Assembly: GCA_012522185.1 (NCBI GenBank)
Contig: JAAYKY010000027.1
Coordinates: 1-64,000 of the forward strand
DNA from: Flavobacteriaceae bacterium
GTDB taxonomy: Bacteria; Bacteroidota; Bacteroidia; Flavobacteriales; Weeksellaceae
DNA length: 64,000 nt
Direction: 5' to 3'
This document shows positions 36,145-47,700 of this stretch, in pieces. Position numbers and translations under genes: made by a program. Below the pieces are notes generated by a model. That model did no database searches, was not told the DNA's origin, and saw only the letters and a program-made list of their open reading frames with translations. How positions within the stretch are numbered: position 1 is the stretch's first letter; each line of letters begins with the position of its first letter.

Positions 36145-38304
36145 TTAAAGATTTTCTAGAATATAATTAGTCATCAATGTATAAAGTTGAATTCGGGTTT
36201 TTCCTCCATAAATCCCGTGGTTTTTATCGGGATAAATCATCATATCAAATTGTTTGTTGGCTTCAATCAAGGCCGAAGCCAGATCCATCGCATTCTGAAC
36301 ATGCACATTGTCATCGGCCGTTCCATGAATCAGAAGAAATTTATTTCTCTCATCATCGAATTGCCCTGCATAAGTAATCGGCGAATTCCGGTCGTATCCA
36401 TTCGGATTTTCCTGCGGCGTACGCATAAACCTTTCGGTATAAACCGTGTCGTAATATCTCCAATTGGTAACCGGAGCTACCGCAATCGCCATTTTGAAAA
36501 CATCGCCTGCGCGGAAAATACAATTGCTCGACATATATCCGCCATAACTCCAACCCCAAATCCCAATTCGCGAAGCGTCTACATACTCATAAGTTGCCAA
36601 TAATCTAGCGGCAGCAATCTGGTCTTCTACTTCCATTTTCCCCAAATCCATATAGGTCTGCTTCTTGAAAGCCACACCTTTTCCACCGGTTCCGCGCCCA
36701 TCCACACAAACCACCAAATAGCCTTTCTGCGCCAACATAAAATACCATTGATCGTTCAAGCCATGCCAAGAATTGGTCACTTGTTGAGAGCCAGGTCCGC
36801 TGTACTGATACATCAAAACTGGATATTTTTTCTTTGGATCAAAATCTTTGGGTTTAATCATCCAGGCGTTCAAATCAGTTCCATTTACTTTGAGGGTAAA
36901 CAGTTCTTTGGTTCCGGCTCCGTCAGCCGAAAGTTGATTTGCCACACGTGAATTCTCGCGAAGGACGGCCAGTTCCTTTTTCTCATTTCCGCTTCGTAAA
37001 TAATAGGTTGTAGGCTGCTGAATCGAGGAATAGGAATTGATGAAATATTCAAATGTTTTGCTGAATTCAGCTGAATTCGTTCCTTTTTTATCAGTCAAGG
37101 CTGTTAAATTCTTTCCGTCCAAACCAATTTTATAAACCTGCTTTTCGGTGGAAACTCTTTTTCCGTCAAATGCATTGGATTGGAAATAAATCGTTTTGTC
37201 ATTTGGATTAAATCCATAAAAATCAGTCAGTTCCCAATCTCCTTTGGTAACTTGATTTTTAAGTTTTCCCGATTTTTCATAATAATAAATATGACGATTT
37301 CCATCACGGTCAGAAGCCCAAATAAAACTATTGTCATCCAAAAACTCAAGAATAAAATCGTCTGTATCAATCCATTTCGGATCTGTTTCAGAAAATAACT
37401 TATTAACTTTTAGCGAATTAACATCCACGAAATTCACATCGACTTTGTTTTGATGCCGATTGGAAGTTAAAACCGAAAGTGTATTTTTATCGTTTGTAAA
37501 TTTAATTTTGGGTATGTAATAATTTTCCACCGAAGAAAGATTAACCGCATCGGTTTTCCCCGATTTCAAATCATAAATATGTAAACTCACTTTTGAATTG
37601 TCTTCTCCGGCTTTCGGATATTTGAAACGCATTTCGTGCGGATAAAGACTATGTTCATAAACCGGAATGAAGAATTCGCGCACCTGAGACTCATCAAACT
37701 TCACAAAAGCCAGTGCTGAACCATCTGCATTCCAGTCAAAATGCCTTACAAAACCGAATTCTTCTTCATAAACCCAATCACAAATCCCATTGATGATTTC
37801 GTTTTTCTTTCCGTCTGTTGTGATTTGCGTCACCTTTCCGGAAGTTAAATCCTGATAATATAAATTGTTTTCAAACACAAATCCGACTTTGGTAGCGTCG
37901 GGCGAAAAAGTAGCTTCCTGAACGGGTTTCCCTTCGAAAATTGGTTTAAATGAATGAGAATTTAAGTCGTAAACCTGCCATTTTGCGGTGAAAGAGTGTC
38001 GATAAATCGGGTTAACTTCTGAGGCAAGAAGTAAGTATTTCTCGTCAGAACTGAAATAATATTCATCAAAATTCCCTTCAACAATAGCTATTCTGGAATC
38101 GGTTTTATTGACAAAAGAATTGTACGCATATTTATAGATTCCGGTTCCTTCGTTGATAGAATAATGAACGCCATCGTTCATAGAATTGATTCCGCGCAAG
38201 CCTTGGGCATAATACTTCCCACCCCAAATGGCCTCAAGACTTATATTCTGAGCACTGATAGTCAGCGCATTGAATACGCAAATCAGTAAAATAAAATTTC
38301 TCAT
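36145..38304 (-). CDS. S9 family peptidase (dipeptidyl peptidase IV-like)
   Basis: Signal peptide from Met at 38304; GWSYGG nucleophile; DDNVH; KNHGI. Confidence 0.93.
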   Translation of the reverse strand: MRNFILLICVFNALTISAQNISLEAIWGGKYYAQGLRGINSMNDGVHYSINEGTGIYKYAYNSFVNKTDSRIAIVEGNFDEYYFSSDEKYLLLASEVNPIYRHSFTAKWQVYDLNSHSFKPIFEGKPVQEATFSPDATKVGFVFENNLYYQDLTSGKVTQITTDGKKNEIINGICDWVYEEEFGFVRHFDWNADGSALAFVKFDESQVREFFIPVYEHSLYPHEMRFKYPKAGEDNSKVSLHIYDLKSGKTDAVNLSSVENYYIPKIKFTNDKNTLSVLTSNRHQNKVDVNFVDVNSLKVNKLFSETDPKWIDTDDFILEFLDDNSFIWASDRDGNRHIYYYEKSGKLKNQVTKGDWELTDFYGFNPNDKTIYFQSNAFDGKRVSTEKQVYKIGLDGKNLTALTDKKGTNSAEFSKTFEYFINSYSSIQQPTTYYLRSGNEKKELAVLRENSRVANQLSADGAGTKELFTLKVNGTDLNAWMIKPKDFDPKKKYPVLMYQYSGPGSQQVTNSWHGLNDQWYFMLAQKGYLVVCVDGRGTGGKGVAFKKQTYMDLGKMEVEDQIAAARLLATYEYVDASRIGIWGWSYGGYMSSNCIFRAGDVFKMAIAVAPVTNWRYYDTVYTERFMRTPQENPNGYDRNSPITYAGQFDDERNKFLLIHGTADDNVHVQNAMDLASALIEANKQFDMMIYPDKNHGIYGGKTRIQLYTLMTNYILENL

Positions 38305-38428
38305 CCTCTGTATTTCGCTTTTGAGCAAAATCAAAGATAGAAAAATTTGGGAAAGTTTGGATTTAATTTAACACAAGATACTATTCAAACAAATTATCAG
38401 TCAGAAGTTGTATAATTTTATAATGGAT

Positions 38429-39793
38429 TTAAATCTTTGTTTTTAATTCCTCAAATAACAACGACTCTTGTTTACCGCTTTCCATATTTTTCAATGTGAG
38501 TTTTCCTGAATTCAACTCTTCTTCGCCAATCATTACCACAAACTTTACCGATTTTTTATCGGCATACTGCATTTGTTTTTTCATTTTGGCAGCGTCCGGA
38601 TAAACTTCACAGCGAATTCCTTTCGTTCTGAGTTTCATGGCAAGTTCCATGGATTTATCGGCTTCTTTTTCTCCAAAATTAATGAACAATACATCGAGGG
38701 AATTCTCGATGGATTCCGGGAATAAATTCAATTCTTCCACAACCAGATAAATTCGGTCCAAACCAAAAGAAATCCCCACTCCGGACAATCCTTTCAATCC
38801 AAAAATCCCGGTCAGATCATCGTAACGACCTCCACCTCCGATAGAACCCAGTTGAACGCCTTTGGCTTTTACTTCCAGAATCGCTCCTGTATAATAATCC
38901 AAACCGCGCGCTAAAGTCAAGTTTAGAACCAATTCTGCCGATTTCAATCCTAATTTCTGAACTTTCTCAAACACAAATCGAAGCTCTTCAATGCCTTTCA
39001 TTCCGATTTCGGACGAACTTAAAATCGATTCCAAAGAAGTCAATTGGGATTGGAAATCTCCCGACATAGTGAACAATGGAGACAGAATTTGGATTGCATT
39101 TTCAGAAATTCCTTTTTCCCGCATTTCTTCTTTTACTTTTTCCTCCCCGATTTTATCGAGTTTGTCCAAAGCAACGGTGAAATCAATTAATTTATCAGAA
39201 ATATTGGCTACTTCGGCCAGTCCACTCAAGATTTTTCGGTTGTTAAAATGAATTTCAACTGGAACATTTAATTCCGAAAATACCGCATCATACAGAGAAA
39301 CCAATTCGACTTCTTGTAAAAGTGAATCACTTCCCACGACATCGGCATCGCACTGATAGAACTCGCGGAAACGGCCTTTCTGCGGGCGGTCGGCACGCCA
39401 AACCGGTTGCATCTGATAGCGCTTAAATGGTAAAGTAATTTCGTTCTGGTGCTGAACCACATAACGCGCAAAGGGAACCGTTAAATCATAACGAAGAGCT
39501 TTTTCTGAGATCTGTGAAATGAGTTTCTGACTGTTTTTTTCGGCTAATAATTTCTCATCAGCTTTGGCTAAATAATCCCCTGAATTCAGAATTTTAAAAA
39601 TCAAGCGATCACCTTCTTCCCCGTATTTCCCGGTCAGCGTGGACAGGTTTTCGAAGGAAGGTGTTTCAATGGGCGAATAACCAAAAAGCTGAAACTGATG
39701 ACGGATTTTGTCAAAAATATATTGTCTTTTGCTTACCTCCTCAGGTGAAAAATCACGGGTTCCTTTTGGGATTGATGGTTTCTGAATTGCCAT
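38429..39793 (-). CDS. hisS: Histidine--tRNA ligase
   Basis: [41 protein letters not shown]. Start at MAIQKP preferred. Confidence 0.95.
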   Translation of the reverse strand: MAIQKPSIPKGTRDFSPEEVSKRQYIFDKIRHQFQLFGYSPIETPSFENLSTLTGKYGEEGDRLIFKILNSGDYLAKADEKLLAEKNSQKLISQISEKALRYDLTVPFARYVVQHQNEITLPFKRYQMQPVWRADRPQKGRFREFYQCDADVVGSDSLLQEVELVSLYDAVFSELNVPVEIHFNNRKILSGLAEVANISDKLIDFTVALDKLDKIGEEKVKEEMREKGISENAIQILSPLFTMSGDFQSQLTSLESILSSSEIGMKGIEELRFVFEKVQKLGLKSAELVLNLTLARGLDYYTGAILEVKAKGVQLGSIGGGGRYDDLTGIFGLKGLSGVGISFGLDRIYLVVEELNLFPESIENSLDVLFINFGEKEADKSMELAMKLRTKGIRCEVYPDAAKMKKQMQYADKKSVKFVVMIGEEELNSGKLTLKNMESGKQESLLFEELKTKI

Positions 39794-39848
39794 TGAATCG
39801 GTTTTATTTAAAGTAAAATTACTTCGCAAAGATGATGATTTTCATTTA

Positions 39849-39888
39849 CAAAAAAAACCGCAAAGCTCATTCTAAGGGCTTCACGGTT
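39849..39888 (-). terminator. Probable terminator hairpin (imperfect)
   Basis: AAACCGCAAAGCTC...GGGCTTCACGGTTTT downstream of the endonuclease I gene. Confidence 0.5.
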
Positions 39889-39916
39889 TTAAATATTGAT
39901 TTGAAAAAATTCTATT

Positions 39917-40954
39917 TTATTGCAAGATTAGTTTTTTAGTTTCTTTGGTTTCGTCTGCATATTGAATCAGTAAAATATAGGCTCCACTTTTAATTTCTTC
40001 TAAATTAATTTTCGCTTCTGACTTATTTGGTTTTTCTCCTAGGACTTTCGAACCATCAACCGAAAAGACACTCAATGATTTTATAATTTTATTGGACTTG
40101 ACGATGAATCCGCCGTTCGAAGGATTGGGATACACCTGAGTGATGGCAAAAATCTCATCTTTGACAGACATTTGTGGCCAAGTATTTTCAGCTTCGGGAC
40201 CGCCCCAAATAAGCGTTGCTAAATAAGGATTATCGATAAAAGGGTTTCGATTTCCTTGCATAGTTTGCAGAACTTCATTTCGTACGAGTTCATACTCTGA
40301 GACCGGATCTTCCGCATTCCATTGAAGGAAAATATCAGGCATGTCTTCATGGAAATTATGCTCACCGATGCTCACTTGATTAGCTGTGCAGCGATTGCCA
40401 TACCTAAGGTGCATATACATCATCATTCGGGCTACGTCGCCTTTCCATTCGTCTCCGGGATAGAAAAAGCCTTGGGAAGTGATATGAGAATCTCCTTCTC
40501 CTTCTGCAAACTTGCGATTGGAACGGCTGTTATTCCAAGTATAATCCACCGCACGAATGGAATGCGCATCAGACCCTGGACCTTCGTTGCCAAAGGACGG
40601 ATTTCCCAATGACTTTGGAAAAACATGTTCACGCACCCATTTTCCACTGCATGAACTTGTATGACAACTTTCGTCTTTGCTTCGAGTTCGGTCGTTTACA
40701 TGATCGTTATCCGAGTCGTTGTAGCCATAAATCAAAAAAACTTTTGAAGGATCCTCCGGCACGAGATCTGCTAATTTGAGAGCATTCCATACTTCTGGGG
40801 TATAAATCAGTTCGTAAGTATGCGTTGCAATGACAAGGGCAGAAAGATCATTTTCTAAATCTTCACCGGTTTGACCGTAATCAAGTCCAGTGTAATAAGC
40901 TGGAACCTGAGCTATAAGACTCAGGGGAAGCAGAAGTAATAAAAGTCGAATCAT
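39917..40954 (-). CDS. Endonuclease I family secreted nuclease with T9SS type A C-terminal sorting domain
   Basis: REHVFPKSLG and HSIRAVD; C-terminus VYPNPSNGGFIVKS...GAYILLI...KKLILQ is T9SS-A-like. Confidence 0.9.
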   Translation of the reverse strand: MIRLLLLLLPLSLIAQVPAYYTGLDYGQTGEDLENDLSALVIATHTYELIYTPEVWNALKLADLVPEDPSKVFLIYGYNDSDNDHVNDRTRSKDESCHTSSCSGKWVREHVFPKSLGNPSFGNEGPGSDAHSIRAVDYTWNNSRSNRKFAEGEGDSHITSQGFFYPGDEWKGDVARMMMYMHLRYGNRCTANQVSIGEHNFHEDMPDIFLQWNAEDPVSEYELVRNEVLQTMQGNRNPFIDNPYLATLIWGGPEAENTWPQMSVKDEIFAITQVYPNPSNGGFIVKSNKIIKSLSVFSVDGSKVLGEKPNKSEAKINLEEIKSGAYILLIQYADETKETKKLILQ

Positions 40955-41014
40955 AAATTTAAAAACCTGCAATCTAAACTTATTAATTCGCTTAAATCTT
41001 AAATTAAAATTAAG

Positions 41015-41419
41015 TTATGAGGAAGTTTTCCATAGTTTAGAAAGGAGGAAGTAGGCGATGAGAGTTCCCGCTGCGTTTGCCAGCAGATCGAACCAATCAA
41101 AGGTTCTGCCTAAACCGGAAATATGTTGTAAAACTTCAATTCCAAGACCGATGAGAATTGAAATAAGTACGAGTCGGTATCGGTTTCGAATAAATTCAGA
41201 AAAGAAAAGAAGAAAGGTAAAAATGAAGAACAAAGTGGCATGCACCACTTTGTCTCCATTATCAAAAGATATTTTAGAAATCCAACCCTTTCCACCTGAG
41301 GAGATGGCCTCCATCGGCATAAGTGTTGCCAACAGTAAAAAAACTGTGTAAGCACCGAAAAGGAGTTTAGAATATAAGCTACCTTTTTTAGCCGGCAACC
41401 TCCTGATAACCTGCCGCAT
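41015..41419 (-). CDS. VanZ-like family protein
   Basis: [18 protein letters not shown]...[28 protein letters not shown]. Confidence 0.85.
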   Translation of the reverse strand: MRQVIRRLPAKKGSLYSKLLFGAYTVFLLLATLMPMEAISSGGKGWISKISFDNGDKVVHATLFFIFTFLLFFSEFIRNRYRLVLISILIGLGIEVLQHISGLGRTFDWFDLLANAAGTLIAYFLLSKLWKTSS

Positions 41420-41768
41420 CTAATAAAGCATCATATTCAGAAGTATCCGACATTTCTACTTTGATGATCCAGCCTTCACCGTAGGGATCTGAATTAATCG
41501 TTTCGGGAGCTGAATTCAACTCTTCGTTGATTTCAATAATTTTACCGGAAACAGGAATAAACAAATCCGAAACAGTTTTTACGGCTTCGATGGATCCAAA
41601 AATTTCACCTTCTGAAATTTCATCTCCTTCCTGAACTGAGATATCGACATATACGATATCACCTAACTGATCTTGCGCAAAGTCGGTAATTCCGATGAAA
41701 GCTGTATTGCCATCTACTCTTACCCATTCATGGTCTTTGCTGTACTTTAATTCTTGTGGAACGTTCAT
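41388..41768 (-). CDS. gcvH: Glycine cleavage system H protein
   Basis: Lipoylation region [13 protein letters not shown]; 126 aa. Confidence 0.96.
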   Translation of the reverse strand: MNVPQELKYSKDHEWVRVDGNTAFIGITDFAQDQLGDIVYVDISVQEGDEISEGEIFGSIEAVKTVSDLFIPVSGKIIEINEELNSAPETINSDPYGEGWIIKVEMSDTSEYDALLDAAGYQEVAG

Positions 41769-41792
41769 GCTATAATTTTTCTATAAATTTAA

Positions 41793-44700
41793 TTAATTTC
41801 CAAATGATATGGTTAAACTTAATCCTGCACGGATGGTTGAAATTGGATAAGCGGTTGAAATTTTGTATTCCGTCATCATTTGATCCCAGAAAAATCTTAA
41901 ATTAAAGTTTTTACTGAAATCATAATCCGCTGAGAACTGAATCGATAATAATTGCTGCCCTCCAGTGACTTGGGAATCGTTGTCGAGAATTCGTCTGATT
42001 CGAGTTTCGCTGTCGCGCAAACGTAAGTCAGCCCGGAAATTCAAATCACCAGTAAAGGTTTTATTTCTTCCCTGATAACGCATTCTGAATTTCAAATCAC
42101 GCATCACATAACCCATCCCGATTACGTATTCTGTTCCGTAATCTTCAGTCAATGTATAATTGCTCAGACTCATGGTCATCAATCGATCTCGATTGTATTG
42201 CGCCCTCAACTGCAAACTATTTCTAAACGTCATATCTACTCCAATCAAAGGTGAGAACGACTCAATCATATTGACTGTTCCATAAATATTTTTGGAATAG
42301 AAATTAGCGTCCATATCTCTTCCCATCGGATCCATAAAGTAATTCGGATTGGATTGAATTCCGTTTACGGTATAGGATGAAAGGTAATTATGTGATACTT
42401 CAAAAACTTCGAACCATCGCTTGATAAACGGTAGGTTGGTCAATCCCGAATAAGTAACCGACCAGTTAGGCAATGGGATTCTTCGGTTATGTCCCAGCGA
42501 AGTTTTATGAGGATTTCTTCCTTCTACAGCCGAAACAAAAGCCGGAACCAAAACGTCGTAATTCGAAAGACCAAATCCATCATAATATCCGTCTCCCAAG
42601 GGTGCCATTCCATTGGCCATCCCCAATCGTTCCGAAATCACCTGTGTATTGTCCAAGAATGTCTGATACAAAGCATCTGGACTCATAAATGCAGTCGAAA
42701 TCGAAATATTACTACTGTTCAGTGTTTCCTGTCGATCCAAATAGGTATTGATGTTTGGATTATCGTAGGTTTTGATATTGAATGCATGTTCTGAACTTCG
42801 GAAAGTTGTAGATCGTCTTGCATTCAAATCGATTCTCAAATTAGGGAAAGGTTCCACGATGGAAGAAGCAGTAAAGTTCGTCCCACGCGTAATCACATAA
42901 GGCTCGAGTAATTGATCGCTTCGGGTCACCCAATCATTTCCTGATTCGATGAATTTCCGTTTGATATCGAATTCAGTCCCATAAATAAATCCTGCATTCG
43001 GGCCACCGTCTTTTCCGAAACCAAAGAAATTAGGTTCAGCTAAGATTCCCGGAATCACCGCTCCGTTGGTTTGATTGTAATTGAATTGGAAACGTCGGAT
43101 GCTCGACACCACCATCCAAGCATAATCCTTTCCGCGGTATTTGGTTTTGTATTGATGCGATTTATTGATTCTACGCAAAGCGCGCATCGACATTCCATCA
43201 TAAGCTCTTCCCAAAGAGTCGATTTCTCGTTTTCTTCCACGTTTGATGGAGTCGAGTTGATTGTATCCCCTGAATTCTGTATAGAATTTGGTCATATCAA
43301 AATCTCCAATCATCGAGAAATTACTTGCATTTTGTGCGATATTCCCCAATCCTTCGTTTCGATAAACCGTAGAACGCGCTTGCCAGTTGTAATTATTAGT
43401 TACACCTAATTCAATATTTGCCCAACTCATATAAGGGAACAAATGAATAGGTGTTTTCCAGTTCAACTGAATTTGATGATCATAGTTCACCGGACGACCG
43501 ATTTTGAATAGATTATTCCAAATCAGAGCTTTGTCTGCATATTCAAAAGCTGCCCCATCGTTCAGAGTTCGTGTGGAAGAAGTATAATCCAGTCGCAGCG
43601 ACTTCGTTAAATCAAATCCGATGTTATATTGCCAAGAGAACAAGAAATTATTACTAAAGGCAACCGGGAAAAGATAAGAAGAAGTTCCACCAAAGAATTG
43701 GTTTAAATCACGGTATTGTCTTTCGGTATAGGTTCGGTCGATATCCGTACGGAATGAGAACCTCGTCGGCAGTGGATTTACGTTGAATTCTTTCAGGAAT
43801 TTTAAATATTTAGCTGACCTTGCCGTGTCCTGAACTGCTCTCCAGTCTTCCAAAGGACGAATGTATTTCGCCGGGAAACTATAGTTATAATTTAAAGTTG
43901 CTTTTACGTTTTTCGTCAAATTATACGCCGTATATACATCTCGATTGTACATATCTGCATACATAAACGACAAAGCAAAGTTAGAAACATCGTAGAACCT
44001 TGCCGGTTTATTGTTCGTTTTCACTTTACGAATATTGCTAAACGTAAAGGACTTTTGTTGTGCATACGTCCGTACGACATCTTTGAGTTCTTCTTTTCTC
44101 GGATCTTCATCAAACAAGACATCACTATCAAGAGGGTTGTATTTCGGATCTGCGAACTGTTCGCTCATCGTCAGGTTAAATGGAATTTCCAATCCCCATT
44201 TTTCAGGCAAGAATTTGTCTAATTTAATCTGTGCATTTAAAGCATAATCTTTATAGTCTTCTTGATTTCTCTGACTGGGTCCAAGATCGATGGCTCCAAA
44301 TCCTGCGGAACTGATGCTTCCCGAAAGCTGAACTTGCGCAAAGTCTCCCAAGGTAAACCCAAGACTCGCCATAGCAGCATAGCCTCCTTCATTATCAATC
44401 TCACTCAGACGAAGTTCGTTGACCCAAACCAAAACTTCCTTGTCAAACTTACTCGTAGAACGCAAACCAATCATCACCGAAGTCACTGCGCCCAGCGTGG
44501 GTCGTCCTTTAACATAAATGCTTTTCTGAGGATTATTTTCGTCAGGAACAAATACAAATCGCTCCAATGGATTTGCTGAAGCGTCTAAGTCTCTTGCCTT
44601 TTTTGCCTCTACGAAATAATCTGTTTGAATGTCGATAAAGTTCTCATCCGGCCAGATAGCATTTAAAGTCGTAGCAGACCTAGGAGTGTATTTTAATGGA

Positions 44701-47700
44701 ATTTCGTATTCGTAATAGTTATCGGTATAATCGCTACCCAGTCGGATGAATAATCGAGCTTCCTCATCCAAGGACTGATCGTTTACGTCCATCAAGTTTT
44801 CGGCATGGACAAACATTTCCATTCGCTTGTATCGTCTCAAATCCAGATTTGAACTTTTATACACTGCTTTCGTCGGACTGTCCGTAGTCAACTTGGCTTT
44901 CAAAAGCATCGAAGCCTCATTCTGACTTTGATAACCGGTAGTTCCTTGCATTTCTTCACGTCGTACACCCGGAGGCAACATATACGGAGGTTGATTGGTA
45001 GAGTTTTCTTCCAATGTCACTTGTCCGATTTCTAAATTACTCAAGAAATCATCGGCAGTTGTACCCTCTTCATGACCAGGGATACCCGGAGTTGGATAAA
45101 GTGTTTTCGGATATCTTCTCCAGTTACTTCTTACCAAATCCATCGTCGCAAACCTCAAAGTGGTCTCCTGATTAAATCCGCGCATCAAGACTCTCATGAA
45201 ACGAGCGGATGTTAAAACACTATTCGCAGCTGAAAGCTGATCGTCGGTTACCAAATCTGGAATACCGTCACCGTCAATGTCCACATCGAAATTATCCACC
45301 GGAATACGGAACTGGTACCAAGTAACCGATCCGCTCTGACCATTTGGAAGTTCAATATCGGTTACTTCTTTCGTTGAAACGATGTATCCATTTGTATTGT
45401 TCATCAGATCCGCCTGGCTCATTTTTACGGTGTACTGGTTGTACATCTCCGTTTGATCTAAATTATAGTCTAAGTTAATGTCCTCGGCATCCGGCTGCAT
45501 ACTGTACGCATGTAGCAAATCATCGGTAGAGTTATTACCTTGTGGCCCTTGGAAATATTTATATCGACCGGTAATGGATCCTGCATAATCGGATTGTGCC
45601 CATCGGTCATCTAAATAAAATACGTAGTTATCGGAGGCCGGATCATTTTCTCCGGTAATTGGGTTGATATTTGAAGTCCCATAAAGCGCAGCTTCCTCTG
45701 CATCGTTCAGACCATTGTATCCCAAATCCTGCTCTTTTCGAGCAGCTCCCTCGGTTTCATAGGCATAAATAATCGGATAATTATCCGGTTGTTTTCCCCA
45801 GTTGGTTTCAGTTACGGCTGCATCATTTCCGGAATGAGGCATTCCGTTTTCATACATCATTTCACCGTCTTTCAAAATATCTTCGGAAACGTTTCCTAAT
45901 TGAATTAAAAGCTCACCGCTTCCTCCCACGCCATCGGCATAAGGATCCATCATCCAGAATTCAAGGTATTCAATATTGGAGTCAATGAAATTCGAAACCG
46001 AAATCGGACGCATTGCTCCTCCCCAATTTTGTGTGTCCGTCGCATTAGGATTTACGTTATAAGGCCCAGTGTACTGCGGATAGAACGTCATATCAAATGT
46101 ACTGATGTAAGTAGCTGTTCCGGCCATCACATCTCTTTGGTCAAATAATTCACGAAGCTCAACCCTTCTCACGCGGTGTTGTGAAAGTTCCGCATCGCTG
46201 ATTCCAGAAGGTGCGTTTCCTCCAATTCCATAGAATCTCGGATCGATGCTGTACCAAGACATCAACTTCCTTCCATTTCCATAGGACAAATCATCGTGGT
46301 TGGCTCCATTCGGGAAGAAAGGGTGCGTATTTCCGTTCAAACCTGCGGGTTTTCCAGGCACACTCGCCATCTTCCAAGACCCCACGTCCATCAGACTGAT
46401 TCGGGATTGAGAATCTTCGAAATCATCAATGTAAGAATGACCACCGGCTGCACGGTTTTGTCCCGGCATCAAGTAAGCTCCTTCTGCACTAAAATTAATC
46501 TGGGAAACCTGATCGGTTTTAATCCCTGGGATTTTATTGGTAAGACGCGTCAAAAATTCAGACTCGCCTGTGTATTCGGTATGCAATCCAAAAATGGTAT
46601 TGCTCACGGGTTCCGACCCGAATTGAACTTTTTGAGTAATCGGTCGCTCCTGATAATTCACAAGCGTTCCTCCCACAAGGAAATTATCGGAGAATCGATG
46701 GTCCACATTCAATCCCATGAAACGCTTTTTCTGCATATTGAACATGGATTGATTTTCAAGACTGATGTTAATCGGAACGCCTGAATTCTTTAGTTGTTCA
46801 TTTATTATGGTTACTTGACCCAAAGCATAATCTACGGTATAGTCAATCCCTTCGGCGAGTTCCATTCCATTGGCAGTTACTTTTACAGACCCTTCCGGAA
46901 CATTAAATGCTCCCAAAGGAATTCCACCGCTCACTTCACCTTTGTAATGCCCTGAAAGGCTATAGCGTTGCGCCAACTTTTCGGCCATAAGCGTATTGGG
47001 CAATTGACGATAAAGCTCATTGAAAACATAAGGTGAATTCGGATTCCCTAAAACATCGGCAAGGTGTTCACCAAATGGCTCCACCGTTGTAAATATGATG
47101 GTTCCTTGCATAGAGTTGACCGTGACACCCGGAATGAAGTCAAACAATCCGTCTCCATAATTCCCGTTACCACTCATCTGTAAATTTCCGTTTAAATTCA
47201 AACGGTCCATATTCATCACTTGCAATAAGGTCTGATCTTGAACCGGCGTATTGGGAAGATAATTAATCACACCGGAAGAATTGGGACTATTGTCTTTGAA
47301 TTCGATGTTCATCATGAAATCCTCAGGCGACATACTGAGTGCGTTGATCGAATAAATATTTTTCATCATCAAATCCCACATCGGAGAACCGGTGTTCACA
47401 GTTGTATTGGGTTTGATTAATTTGGCAATCATAAGTTGATTTTGCTCATCGGACATTTCCCCTACTTTGTAAATCACACCCGGTGTGCTGTTTCGAGTAT
47501 ATTGGAAAGATACCGCCAAAAGATCTTCTCCGTCCACCAATGGTTGATTCAAAGAGATGTATCCTAAAGACGGATAAAAGGTATATTCGGATGGGTTTAA
47601 CTTCCTAACGTTTTCGTTTACAAGGTAGTGCTCTCCTTCTTGATAAACATCGCCCCCAAACGAGAATCCATTCATCATGGAACGTGCGGCGCTCGCCTGT

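Noticed and set aside
46296-46784. 162-aa ORF antisense to sprA (and other antisense ORFs at 42473-48620)
   Set aside because: All inside sprA; low-complexity His/Arg/Ile-rich translations typical of antisense frames.
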